The translations under genes and the position numbers were made by a program. From Archegozetes longisetosus (lineage: Eukaryota > Arthropoda > Arachnida > Sarcoptiformes > Trhypochthoniidae), in the NCBI GenBank assembly GCA_018873245.2, contig JAEMBT020000002.1, positions 11,716,001-11,780,000 of the forward strand: 64,000 nucleotides of DNA, in the 5' to 3' direction. The first letter of the stretch is position 1. Each line of letters starts with the position of its first letter. Positions 48,301 to 61,300 of the stretch are shown one piece after another. The notes beneath the pieces are model-generated. The model saw only the letters and a program-made list of their open reading frames with translations, did no database searches and had not been told where the DNA came from.

Positions 48301-49882
48301 TTTATACATATAAGATTTGAAGTTATCTTTAAAAATAATGATAATCAGCCAGACTTCAAATTTCACTTCCGAATCAGAGGTGTTTTATTAGTTTAACCAA
48401 AAGGTCGTAACGATGATCTACTGATAAATATGTCGATATGATGATCGATAAATTAGCTTATTTTAAAAATAATAACTTTGTTTTAAACTACGATACAATA
48501 AAGATACCAAAATAATGAAAATTTCACTTTCTTTTTAACTTGGAAGTAGAATATAAGTCACATAATATCAGATATGTCCCAGTTTTAAATTTGTCTTATT
48601 CCTTATCCGATTTGTGACCCAATGAGAAATTGAATTTGTTTGGGCTCTATTTCGTTGGAATGCTAGACTATGATCGACATCAGAAAAACTACGTGATTGT
48701 CGTCACACACACCACATCCATTAAGTTTTGTCGCTATTTTTTGACTAAAAATCTTTTTAATGTTTAGATCAAAAGTGTTTGTCACTTAATAAACGATTAT
48801 TGAAGTTTTGATTTCAAAAACTAATCATTAATCCAAATACATTTAAGTGCTTCGTTTGAATAAAAAAACAATAGAAAGAAAAGTGAAGGAAAAGTGTTCC
48901 ACTTTAAGCCCTTACATAAAGACATTCATTAGACTAATGAAGTCTTATTTGAGCGCAAATTTAATCACGGATTGAGTTAATAGTATTTAAATATTAACTC
49001 TTCCTTAATCACACAGTTTTAATAGCTTATTAAAATGAAATCCAAGCGGATATAAGAGCATTTAAAAAAGTTTTAATTCAAATTTTGTGCTAAATAGTTT
49101 AGAACTAAACCTATTTCATGATAACTAAATTAAGTGAAAGATTGACCCGACACTTAGTAAAGAGTGTCCTTCAAAAAGCATAATTTAGGATTTGTTTTTC
49201 TTCAAAAAGTTGTATAATTTTCAAGGAAAAAAAATTACTTTAATGAGCTTCGAATGTTTCAGTTGTTGAACTAATTATGAATACATGCTATTATCTATTA
49301 TGACAATATTTTGATTACTGTTTCAGCGCTAATTATAAACGGTCTGTGAATTTGGTGAGGCTTTCAGCTAAACAGGAATTGCAACGCCATCGACGTCAAT
49401 GGCTCTGTGAATCAGTTTCCCTCATTATCATTATCATTGGTATTATATTAGGTTCGTTTTACGTCTTAATTATTTGCTCGCAATCCATTACTCATAAGCC
49501 ATATTATAGCCAATGTTTTCTATTGGTCTTCAAGTATGAAGCAATGGATTACAAGCACATTAGTCAAAAATAAACTTTGATTTTTACTTTAGTCACAATA
49601 ACACCTTTTCTGCTGATACCGATTTGGGTCATTCCTAACGAACATTCGCCACTAATTCGCAATTTTCTATGGCTTTCACTGTTAATTTCGGTGATTCTTC
49701 TAAGTTTGGCCGCACTTACGGGCAATGTTTATTGGTACTACGATGAAAAGAGTCAGAAATGGAAGTGGTTTTATCATTGCGGTAAAGGACCGGCAGATCA
49801 TTATTGGGGCTCAACACTTTTTCGTAATCAGAAATCACTTAACACGAAAGAACAAACAAATGTTTCGTCCATTAACGTATAA
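45322..49882 (+). CDS. Two-TM membrane protein with alternative first exons (2TM-7)
   Basis: Long form: exons 45322-46157, 49327-49451, 49593-49882; 1251 nt, 416 residues. A short form uses first exon 47638-47690 instead (155 residues). Both first exons end in phase 2 (AG/GTAAGC and GG/GTAAGT), so each fits the common acceptor at 49327. The long N-terminal exon encodes 278 hydrophilic, Ser/Thr/Asn-rich residues with an acidic start (DSDSSFDG, DFDDDSD) and looks disordered. The shared part has a basic stretch (KQELQRHRRQW), TM1 (short-form residues 47-72, SVSLIIIIIGIIL and on), a loop VIPNEHSPLIR, TM2 (84-108, LWLSLLISVILLSLAALTGN) and an aromatic tail WYYDEKSQKWKWFYHC. Function unknown; overall plan matches the neighbours. 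Splice sites are strong except the donor at 49452 (gttcgt). Confidence 0.65.
47638..47690 (+). other. Alternative first coding exon of 2TM-7
   Basis: ATG at 47638 opens MDQQEVNNQSVNVYHLN and ends at a consensus donor GG/GTAAGT at 47691. It ends in the same phase as the long first exon, giving a Gly at the junction with ANYKRS. An alternative promoter in the 46.2-47.6 kb intron is implied but not identified. Confidence 0.5.
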
Positions 49883-51934
49883 AAAGAAACTAATGTATAG
49901 GTGAATGACCGGATTGTGGTGCAAGACAACTTTTCTAGAAAGTTTACTATTAATACTCGTATACTTTTTATGATCTGAAGTTCGTTACGCTAACATAACT
50001 CTTGTTATTCATATCTACTACAAGTTAGATAAATATTGTCAGTTTGATTATTGTTTCGCTTTCTAAAACTATGTAAATTTTGATGTCACTAAATTGTGCC
50101 ATTCATTGTATAAACAAATACAAAGTTTTATTAAGGTTTCACTTTCCTTAATATTTTTGATTGCAATAACTTTCAATACAACGTTAGATCGAATAACATT
50201 ACTCTTCCGCGTATTTAATGACAAGCACTAAATCGATTTATAGGTTGAAGACCTCAATGACAATCACATCAAAATTTGTAATCAATAATATTCCAACTAA
50301 TGTACAGCAATAAGTTATAAAGATAGAAAACACAAATAAACGCTTATTTCTTACTACAAATCATTTAATGAAACAGTATTTCTTAAAAAGCTCAATCGAT
50401 ATAACTGATTGTTCTCTTGGCTCAATATTCAATATTATCAATTGTGTTGTATGAGGCATATTTTCAGTAATAACCAGTCAAACTCATTAGTATTTGTTAT
50501 TTTATTTGATTAAACACTAGTATTTGCTTTTCAATGCAGATAGAATTAGATACAAAAAAGTCTAATCAAAGTAGTTATAGAGTACAACTTTGGAAGCTTT
50601 TTAGTTGCAATCAATAATGATATTTGAGATGATTTGATAAGATTCATTAACTTCTGTAGGTAATGATAGCATAAATAGCACTGTAAATGCTACGTAATAC
50701 TGTTAGTAGTTTTAGCTTACAAAATTGGTTCGACACAGAATGTGATTTTATGTTCAACTTTGTTTTATTTCTTTTTTGATACGCATTCTTATCATTGAAA
50801 ATATTCGCTTATATTATTCAAAGTCAATCAATAAAAATGAATTAGAAGAGAAAAACATCTAAAAATTTTGACATAAGTGGTCTCATACATAGTATTTATG
50901 ATTTGGATGACCCAATGTTTTCTCATTATTTTGTTGTAAGCTCTTATTTGGGGCACCGAAGCATCAAGGCTAAAGCAAAAAATTGTGATTCTTTCGCATT
51001 TTCAACTTAATCAAGGATAAAGCTTCAGATATAACTACTAAAATTGATTGGCTCCAAGCATTCCCATCGACTAATTTACCTAAGCTCAAAAGCCTAATAA
51101 TCGTTGATAGCAACCAGAAGTAATGCGTTGCGATGGCATCGTTTCCATTAGACCTTAATATAGAGGTTATCAAGAAACTTATAGGATATTCAATACAGTA
51201 ATCAAAGCGAATCTAAAATCAAATTTGGCAAAAATTTCATGCGTACCACTGGGAAGTTGACATAGAAGCAGTTTTTCTTGTTGCTATCAAGAATTATTAA
51301 GTTTTCAAGTGTATGGTGAAGTTGATGCCGCAACTTTATACTTAGAGAGCTGTATGAGGATAAAAATTAATTCATTCAATGACAAGTTTTAGATTTTGCA
51401 ATACAGCTGGATGACTTAAACGAATTTTCAAGTAATAATAATAATTAGTTGCCTCAAAACTTTTTGAAAATATTGCATGTTCGAGTCTATGAAAATGAAA
51501 TAACTGAAAAGCTAGATACGATTCGAAGTTCATACATATGCATAACTTTGAATATTGAGTTAATAAGATTGCAAATTCTATCATTTTTGCCGTCAAACGA
51601 TTTTATTAATGTGGAATGTACTTAGGCTAGACAATACAGTTACATTGCGTTCAGATTAAATACCAGTCAGTATTAGGTATATTATTTTTATTCTAATTTG
51701 CAGTTGTTTTGGTCAGGAAAGCGTCGCTTAGAAACGGTCAGTTTTATCGAAAACATAGCTTCAAAATGTATTTCATTTCTGAAAGGCAACTCAACTAAAG
51801 ATTGAACAGAGGTCTGATGTGAGATATAGTCTCTTTTGGTATATAGTGTTCTAAGAGTCTGCATGAAACACTCTCTCCACTCATTGTAAGAAAAGAAGAC
51901 CTAAAAAGTGAGAAAAGCCGCAGTAAAATACAAA
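49883..51934. other. Intergenic, no gene recognised
   Basis: 3' flank of 2TM-7 and upstream DNA of 2TM-8; AT-rich with no supported coding sequence. Confidence 0.5.
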
Positions 51935-52237
51935 ATGAAGAGCAAGTCGAGAGCCTGTTATTGCGCTTCAGGACTCGCAATCATTTTTGGCCTAATATTA
52001 GCGGCTTCTGGAGTCGCGATTCTTTTAGCCATAGCTATGGAACAGCCCGATAGTAACCTATGGCTTATTCTTGTTTTATTAATCGGTGCTGGACTTGGAG
52101 TTGTTTTGATGGGACTAGTTTGTTGTGGCTGTTCAATCATGTGTTATTCAGCTAACAATACAATCGGAACTGTTAATGACGAGGAACATCTCACTAAAAG
52201 TGCTTTTAGTGACCACGTAGAAGATGACGAAAATTGA
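51935..52237 (+). CDS. Small two-TM membrane protein (2TM-8)
   Basis: 100 residues from the ATG at 51935 (the frame is open a few codons upstream without ATG). A basic, Cys-containing start MKSKSRACYCA, TM1 about 11-34 (GLAIIFGLILAASGVAILLA), loop MEQPDSN, TM2 about 42-68 (LLIGAGLGVVLMGLVCCGCS) and an acidic tail ending in DDEN. The CCGC cluster at the end of TM2 and the CYC before TM1 are candidate palmitoylation sites. The glycine spacing resembles the other members. AATAAA at 52302-52307 lies 65 bp after the stop. Function unknown. Confidence 0.72.
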   Translation: MKSKSRACYCASGLAIIFGLILAASGVAILLAIAMEQPDSNLWLILVLLIGAGLGVVLMGLVCCGCSIMCYSANNTIGTVNDEEHLTKSAFSDHVEDDEN

Positions 52238-54859
52238 ATTCTTATTGAACTAACAATCAGTCGAAACATTCGTGCCTTTGTTCGCCTAAGATTCGCACCT
52301 TAATAAATGTTTGCCATTTTATCAGTCATATGATCAAATTTGAAATTGAACAATAACCCATAAGAATTTGTCCATATCTTTCATATTCAATTATATTTCG
52401 AATGCAAAGAATTTATTGAATCGTATGAGCATCGGTTTAGTGAGTTTTCGGATTCACTTATAATAAGTTGATGTCATCTTATACGTTAAATAAATTATAA
52501 ATGAAATCATGGCATAAGGGGCACAAACTAGAAAATTAGCGGAGTCAAAGAGCATCTAATTCGTATATAGGAGTAGTTTCGAAAATTCTCTTCTATAAAT
52601 TTTATAGTTTGAAAGAAACAGGCGCTCAATTCTATGTGCGTTCGTTGCATCTGTCCGATGGCTCAAATGTGTTCGAAGTCAGTTTAAAAAGTAATATCAC
52701 AACAATTTCATACGTTCTTTAAAGGCTGCACTAATCAACACAAACAGTAAATCTTTGAAGTGTGTCGCAGTCACGACGAAAGTGACGACCGGAAACTTTA
52801 TTTCATTATTTAAAAGAAGGAACAAATTTCAGCTCAATATTCTTCTGATGAACAAATTGAAGTGAAAATAAGAAGAAGGCAAACAACTATATAATATTGA
52901 CAGAAGTAAACTACAATCAACAAGTTTAAACTTAATGTGAAATATATTTTGCGAAAAAAACTAGAGTTCATATTCTCAAAATCTAGAGCTATGGAAATTT
53001 ATTGGAGCAGAAACGAACAGTTCATTCAGTTTCAATTATTCAATTGATTTGACACTTGAGCACAACTTTTATATAAATTGAGTCAAGTTTAGTGCTTATG
53101 TATAGTCCAATTGAAAAAGCTTTAAATTGATCGCTTACTAATATCATATGAGAAACGAGTTCATTTTTAAATGTTCTATGCCAACAATGACCGAAAACAA
53201 TTCGCAAAAGTTTTTTTTATCCACGCGGAGATATGAATGCCAAGTCTTGCGTCATTTTTACTTTGGTTTGTCACTTAGAGTACTGGGCTTCAACATGATT
53301 TTCTTAATTTAGATAACGTTTTGATGATCTGAATGAAATTCACTTTATTTTTCGGGTAAAAGCATTATTCGAACATATCTTTGAAGTTGAAATCGATGTT
53401 TGATAAGAAACTACATTTTGACAGATATGAGGTTATTTCCTATTCAGCTTTTTTACTAAGAGGTCAATTTAAAGCTTTTTGAACTTATCTATATAGTCAA
53501 AATCAATTTTACAGTGATGTTATAGAAGGTAGTTCAAAATCTTATTCAAAGTTTTTTAGCACATTTTATATGAGATAAAAGTTAACGAGTAATAGAGAAA
53601 GGTTGTATTCAATATTAGTTCATGGTTTCTAAAATTGAAATGTAAACTCTGAAAATCAAACTTTACTTTTGGTTGAATTTATTTTAACTTAACTGTACTA
53701 CAGTCCATCCAAAATAGAGCTAAACTGAGATAAAACAGTTGAAACATTTTTTGATATTTTAATCATAGGTAAAATGAATTACTCATATACTGAAATTTTG
53801 ATTTATCAAAATCAACTTTTATTAATACAATGTCAATTTACAGAAATAGTGCTTAGAAATGGAAATCAAATTCTCTGCGACATGTGCTCAAAACGTATTC
53901 TATTGAGGAAAGCATTTTCAATACTACACAAGTTTTTTATCTCAAACATAATTAGGTCAACTTTTCTTTTTATTTGTTTCAAACTTTATTCATAATCTGC
54001 ATCTAATCGATATGCAATGTCAAAGGAAAGTTGTACTCGAGATTTGAATTGTTTTATTTTGGACGGACCGCATAAGTTACTACTTAACTAGAGTTGCAGC
54101 ATGTAGAATCGTCATAGATTGTATTACCACTCAATTTACTACTTATAAATTGGGTATCTCAGGTCAAGTCTGCTATAGCATCAAAAATTATCTACCAAAT
54201 CATTGTATAAACTGTTTTACTGTTTTTATAATTAAAACATTTAATTTCGAAATTGTTCAATAAGCCTTATGTATTTATCACAGAAGAGGTCAATAATTCT
54301 CTAATGGTTCTTACAAGCAACCGAATGTGCTAATTCTCCAGAAAATCTTGATATCGATAAGGTCATTATATTTTCATCGAATGTAAATTAAGTCACCAAA
54401 CAGTCGTAACTACGAATTAGTAGTTAGCACGTGTTTCTGGCCGAGAGTACTCTAGACGGGAAAGAGTTCCAGACCTAAAGCTTTTAAAATACTTTAAAGT
54501 TGTCATAATTAACTATGGAGTATATGGTATTTCGTATTCATAAAATTAATAGAGAATTAGCTCAATTGTCAATCATTTTATTTTACTTGTAATCAATGCA
54601 TTCAATCAAAGCTTTTAGAAAATAAGATATTAACAACTCATTGTTTTTATCGTATGAGAATATAGATTTAAAATCACAATAAGAATAACCTAATAGTATT
54701 AGTTTTACATCAAGAACACAATAGTGACCACAATTAATGCATGATAAAACTGTAAAGTCATTTTATTAAACCCCCAACCAAGTGGACAATTATCTTCTAT
54801 TTATACAATGAATCTTACAAGATTCCCGTTTTAAAAACTTGACCACTAATCAACGATTA
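52238..54859. other. Intergenic, no gene recognised
   Basis: AT-rich DNA without supported features. An open stretch of 73 codons at 53774-53995 has no recognisable domain and is not called. Confidence 0.5.
52302..52307 (+). terminator. Poly(A) signal AATAAA of 2TM-8
   Basis: First hexamer after the stop codon at 52235-52237; a second lies near 52489. Confidence 0.5.
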
Positions 54860-57175
54860 TGAAGAAATTAATAAGTGAAGTCTTAACTCGATGACCTCCA
54901 TAGAGATTCTAAACTTTAAGAAAATAATACTCTTTCGGAGAAATTCTCATAAACTATGGATTAGTTTATGTAGAGAACAGGATATCTATTGGGAGAGATT
55001 GCAGAAAAATAAAAAAGGCAATTAAACGATCACTTCAATATTTACTGAAGATAACAAAAGCTATAATGTCTTAATTGTAGACGATTAGACATCAAATCAA
55101 ATCTGGTCTTCGAGTCTGATATCAAATTTAATACTTGACTATCGATGGATTGCATAATCGCATTGAATTCACTTTGAAAACTGATTATCATTCACCTAGT
55201 GATCTGTTCCCAAAATATCACAAATTTCAGACTAATCTGATTATTAATGCAAATCATTTGTTAATTTTATAATTTAATTAAATCATATAAAGCAATGAAA
55301 TGTTTTGTAAACTTTTAATTCATAAGTCATTTATGTATTGAGTGATAACAAGGCTTTTATATTTGAAAAATCAAACTCAAGCTTTGATTTGATTTTTGAA
55401 AAGTACGGTCAAATTGATTTATTAAGGTTACAACAATACTAACTGTGAATAACTGTTTATTAGTTAAGACGAAATTAAATAATAGATTTTTGGCAATATA
55501 TCTTTTCAATACTTTATTAAAAATGTTTCTAAAAATCTGAAGCCTTCGATTTGGTATAAAATCAATTTGAAGTCTTAAAACTTCTAATTATCTTCAAATA
55601 CCGCTCATTCATTCATCTTGTAGTTAACACAAACATCAGATCAGATATTATTTAAAACTCTATTATACACGATGCCAACGAAAACATTTGGAAAACTCTC
55701 AAAACTAGATCAACAAAACAAGCGAAGAATAACCAGTCACTGAAACCATCATTAGTTGAACAGATCATCAGTTATATGGACAAGAAATCTGTTGATAAGC
55801 TATACATCACTTCAAAATTGGATACAAATAGTAGGAACAAAACTAAAGAAAAGTTGTAGTCAATAGCAATGAAGAATTGGGACAAAATCAATTTGTGGGA
55901 GAATTAAATCGGGATTTAGAAGATTTTGGCGTTGTTTGCCTGGACGCAAGACAAGTGTAAATAATGATCAAGCTGTTGAAAAGAATAAAGCACGTGCAAA
56001 GTCTGTATCAGAGATAATCAAAAATAAGAAATCAAAACCTGAGGAATATCTCAACAGCAATACCAGAAGAAACCAGAATCAAATACAGAAGTTCCTTAAA
56101 AGGTCAGAATTCGATGCTATAGTTCTTGGAATGTACATTGGTAAAGGAAATTTTGATTTTGTTGTGGAAGCCATGTATGGCAAGAAGATGATCTTCAAAA
56201 TATCTGATATGACAAAATGATCGGTCAAGTTCAATGAAATCGATCTGATGAAAGGACTAAGACATGAAATTATAATCGATTTAGTGATGGCATTCTTTGA
56301 GAATGATATCAAAATTCTAGTAATGACTTACGCGACAACTAATTTGTATCGATATATCTATAAAACAGCGATTGAAGACAAGTGGTTGTTAAGCGAAAAG
56401 CAAGTCAGACACATTTCTCCAGACTATAGTTGGTGTTCGACACATGTACATCAATTGTTCTGCTCACAGGGACTTAAAGTCTGATAATGTTCTAATAACA
56501 GATATAAATAATATGGTTATTAAGGTCTCAGACTTTGATTTAACTCGAAGCATTTGACAGTAACGGACAACTCATTCGTTCATTTTCAATATGTCGAAAT
56601 TGTTTGTGAAAATTTTCTTTAATCACAAACAATTAACTTTGACACGTTTTTGAGCAATTCTTAAATGAAGAGCACCAGAAATTCTGATGGAAAAGGAATC
56701 AATAGAAATGCAATTGACTCATATCTGGAGTTTAGAAGTTATTCTATTCTCAATGATACTCTTTAATCGTGTCTTTTCCCCAATGGTATGACTGAAGATA
56801 AAAGAGCATTGAATAGAGAAAAATAAAAACCAGGATATGTCAGTATCCGAAGAATTGCGTCATTAGTTGTGAATGCCGTTCACTTATTTGACAATTAACC
56901 GAAACCGATCAATACTCTCGCATGAATTGCGAACAAATGAATGGTTTTTCATAGATCTCAATAGTACTGGACGAAGACCTGTTCCATCAATGAGTAGAAA
57001 TTGGCTTAATTTTAGACCTGTTCCTTAAGACTGAAGACAGGTTTCTGTTGTTTAAAGAGAGAATTACAGCCATTCAACTTTTGCAGTTTTCATTTGAACT
57101 GATATAATAAAAGTTGAAATTTTGAAACTCCAATAATTGTATTAAGTGGTTTGAATTGTAATTCTAATCTTATAT
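54860..57175 (+). repeat. Inverted segmental duplication, arm B
   Basis: Reverse-complement match of 7745-9825 over its whole length, with long runs of near identity in the non-coding 5' part (for example around 55290-55420). Contains the 232 bp missing from arm A. The two arms enclose about 45 kb. Confidence 0.85.
55672..56830 (+). pseudogene. Protein-kinase-like pseudogene, copy B
   Basis: More complete than copy A but broken by stops and frameshifts. The start ATG at 55672 corresponds to that of copy A at 9008; a stop follows after 23 codons. The open stretch 55936-56220 carries the N-lobe (FDAIVLGMYIGKGNFDFVVE); a single TGA then separates it from EIDLMKGLRHEIIIDLVMAF. After VMTYATT it keeps what copy A lost: EDKWLLSEKQVRHI, then in another frame the catalytic loop HRDLKSDNVLI and VSDFDLTRS (DFG changed to DFD). 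The C-lobe continues as APEILMEKESIEM and THIWSLEVILFSMILFNRVF near 56670-56780. HRDLKSDN shows descent from an active Ser/Thr kinase. Confidence 0.75.
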
Positions 57176-58390
57176 CAGTGGATAATTTATTTAAAAATGG
57201 GAAATCACAAATTTTTGAAGCCCTACTTCTAATTATACGCTGTGATGCGTACGCGTGCCAACAATGCTTTTAGTAAAGTTGAGTTAAATCTAGTGCTCGC
57301 ACTATTGCTACTGCCGAAGATTAAGTAGAGTTATAACAAAGAATTGTCTCGTGTAAATTCTTTTTTAATGTTGACCATTTGAAAATTATAGTTAATTTAT
57401 TACTTTTTAAGTGAGAATTACAGCAACAATAAAATAAATTAATTACTAAACAGAAGAAAAGTTTTTAATCTTTATTCATTAATTAGTTGAATTGTTTTAT
57501 CCGTCGGATTAAAATATATTGATTTTTACAATGAGCTTCAAACTTATTCCTTTTATTCGATATTCAGTCCAAATCCACTGATTCGCTAACAAAAGAGACA
57601 AAAAATTAGTTACATATTCATAATGGCTGAATATAATACGAAATTTTAGTAATATTTTCACGACTATTAAGTGACACGGTATCAATGGAATAGACATTGA
57701 TTTCAGAGTTGAAAGAATGCAACAATAACTTCATTTAGACTTAAAAGTATGAAATGGGGTCAATCGGGTCTAACACTTCTTACCTCATATTTATTTATAA
57801 CATATGACAATAAATAAAACCTTCTCAATTAGTTAGAACTCATCGTATTTGTCCATTTGCAATGAAACGGACCTAAACATTATGAAAGAAATTTCTATAG
57901 AACTCTCAAAGCTTTCAATTAAATGAAATAGGCCAAATCAACAGAAAATCACAAATAATGTTCTCAAGCTTTGAATAAAACCAAAAATCAAATGGATAGA
58001 TACATGAACAATTTTAGCATGATAGGTCTTATCAACAATATACAATGGAGTCACTCAAATCACTGTTTCAAAGGCATGTCATTAAGTTGTTCAGAATTTC
58101 TTATCATTAGTCTGGATATAATATTAATTTAAGAAAAAATAAATGAGAAAACTTAAGCTTAGAATGTTTACAGAATAGACATTTAATTTGATTGATTAAG
58201 GTATAATCAAAATGGAGATTGCAGGTATCAACTATTAAAGATTAACTCTTCTGATAGTTAAACTTTATGTCAAATTTTGTTTTTGGTTCAAAATAACTCA
58301 GTACTCATTAGTGTGAGATAAAACAAATGTTATTTCCAAAATTCTTTTGGGGCTTTGATCTAAAATCATCAAACTGACAAAGTAGCATTG
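57176..58390. other. Intergenic, 3' side of unc-89
   Basis: Contains the expected 3' UTR of the minus-strand unc-89 gene; no other feature recognised. Confidence 0.5.
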
Positions 58391-61300
58391 CTAATAATAC
58401 CTCGTCAATGAAATTCCTGCAACGCTGGCGAGTCTGGACGGCATTGAGCATGATTTGGCTGAATGAAATTCATCAGCAAATTCTGCGAGTTTATGAGATG
58501 AAAACAATGCACTTTCTCTCTTCTTGATCATGAATTCATTTGGAAGAAGCCATTTATGATCAGCACATTCTTCTATTGTCGGACGTTTACTAAAATTCAA
58601 TTAAAAGATTAAAAATTTGAATGGTTGTGAAAGAATTTGATTTAATCAGATAGATAACTAACTGAGGCGTGAGCTTAAAGATAGTCAAAATGAAACGAAT
58701 GGCTTCTTGGGTTATTTCTGGATAGAGATGATCGAAGAGATAACGAACGTAAACTACATTTTGTGCAGTTTCGCTATCATTAGATCCACGGAATGGCGAA
58801 ACACCACTCAATAAAATATAAGTCAAAACTCCGACACACCAGATATCAGTTGATTTCGTGACTTCTCCGTTCTTTATTAATTCAGGAGCTATCAATCATA
58901 TAAGACTTACAATGAATTGCTGTGGCATTACTATTAAACTATCTTAACTAATTATATCTAGTACTGACCAATATATTCAGGTGTTCCATTGATTGATACT
59001 TTAGATCCAGAGGTTGGAACACGTCTTGCATTAGCGAAATCGCATAGTTTGATGTCATGTTTGCGCTGATCAATCATTACCACATTATCAGGTTGTAGTT
59101 CTAATAAACAGATACCTCTAAAATGTAAGTATTCGATCCCATCGAGCACTTGATGAATGATTTTGGAAACTAATTCTTCAGAATACTTTTGTCTTTGAGA
59201 GAGAAAAGTGAGCACATCAATGCCTGAGAGCCTTTCCATTGCCAAAACATAAATACTCGATCCACGACTAGCATAATCAAGACCAACTATTCTTTCATGA
59301 GCTAAAGATTTCATGATCTCATATTCATTGTTAATTCCGGACTCGATCTCACTTTGTGTCAGAACTGCTTTACTAACTAATGAACTATTAGTTTCTTTGA
59401 CAAATGTTTTGCTAATCAATGAGAATCTTCCGCGAGAAATTTCCGAAACAAAATTATACAAATTGTTGTGCTCTTCTTCGGTTAATGGAATCGGATTAAA
59501 TTCTTTACTATAATCAATATCTGGAATTAACGGCGCGTCATCTATAATGACTGGACCGCTACGCTCAGTTACAGATTGTCTGTATATTCTAGCTTTCGGT
59601 AACTTAATCTTTACGCAATCGCTTGTCGGCAGAGTTTTGGCGACCTCACTCAAAAAGCTCGGTTCACCCCAACCAAATTTATTTCTGGCAGTAACACGAA
59701 AATGATAGCTATTTTCTGGCTCTAGATCCTTAACCACATAAAACTCATGCATAATATTATCAGCGACAACAGTCCAATTCGATTCATCAATTTTTTGGTA
59801 TTCAAGTTTGTAGCAAACTATGTGGCTATTTCCGTCATGTCTAGGAGGACTCCAACAAAGATAAACTTCTCGATTAGAGCCCCCTTTGATTTCTGGTGGC
59901 TCAGGTTGCGATGGAGTGTCACCTATTTTAAGTCTAGCTCTACAAACAACAGCCCCTTCGGTATTCCTGGCCACACACTTGTAATGCCCAACATCATAGG
60001 CGCGGGCAGGTCTGATTCTGAGTTCACATCGGCCGTCATTAGTACGTTTGACTTCAATACGACTGCTTTCGATCAAAACTCCATCATTTCTAAACCAGGT
60101 ATAACTGGGAGCCGGCTCTCCCACTGCAAAACAGCTGAAAACCACATCATCATTTTCTTTGATTGTAATGTCTTTGAGTTTTTCTCTGAAAAACGGAGCC
60201 TTAGCTTCGGCAGTTTCTCTTCCAAGGTTATCAGACGCTTCTTTTTTCGCATGATGGAGTTGTCCGTAAGCATACCCAGAAGTACCTATTTCTCGTACCA
60301 ATCGCATTGGTTTCGATCTAGTGTCGAGCCCTTTCTTTTCGTCACCGATTTCTTCATCCATAACATCAGTGAATTTTCTCCTCTCTCTAACAGAAACCTG
60401 TGGGCAATAGCCGTAACCGATCTGCATATGGCAGTGGTTCGACAACACATTAATTAGCTGGTTAATTAAAGCCTCTGTATGGGTTCGCTTCATTAGTATT
60501 AATAGCTAATGAAAACATTTGACCCAACACAATACGAGGAATTAGTAAAACACGATAAATGGTTTATTAATCGCTATAATACTTAAGATCGCCTCAATAA
60601 ATCAATTCTAACTCACATTTGCATCTCCCCAATGAGCCTCTTTCAGACTGGCCGCCAAACTCGGACTTCTTGAAGCTCCGACTCTAAGGTATTGCCTAAT
60701 TCGTGTCGCAAAGTCAGTATCACGTAATTGCAATAAATAAGTGTCGGGTCCACTTTGATATCTTACAATAGATTAAATAACTCATTAGTAAATCGACTTG
60801 AGTTGAAATAAATAAATTTCATACTGGCTTTCAGAATGAGCATCGACTGGATCCCTTGAGATCTTTTGTTTCATTGTTTCGTCGAATTGTGAGGGCTTGA
60901 ATTTAGATCTTTGGACTTCTCGTTCTGGGCTCGGAGGTGGTGTGTATCTTTCATCGGGAGGATATATCATATGACTTGGATGTGTGAAGCATGAGTGTAG
61001 AGGTCGTCGACGATAATATCTCTTACACGAAGCATTTGCGTACTAAACAGCAATTTAAAATTAATTATGATATCAAATTGAAATTTACATATTCGAAGAC
61101 TGACCCAACTCTTCCATCTCTTGTGATATTGTCTTAAATTTTCGATGCAACTTAGTTGATCTCCAGCTCCTGGTCGATCTGCGAGTCTAAGCCATGGATG
61201 TTGAAGAGCTGCCTTCACATCTAATCGACGCGAAGGATCAAAAACGAGCACTTTGGACAAGAAATCTCTTCCTTCCTCTGATATTTCCATCAAAGACTCA

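Noticed and set aside
53774..53995. 73-codon open frame starting MNYSYTEIL
   Set aside because: Leu/Ile/Phe-rich as expected from AT-rich random sequence and without a two-TM glycine pattern.
59747..60457. 236-codon open frame on the plus strand
   Set aside because: Lies antisense to the long unc-89 Ig-Fn3-kinase exon, whose domains are unmistakable; a compositional shadow.
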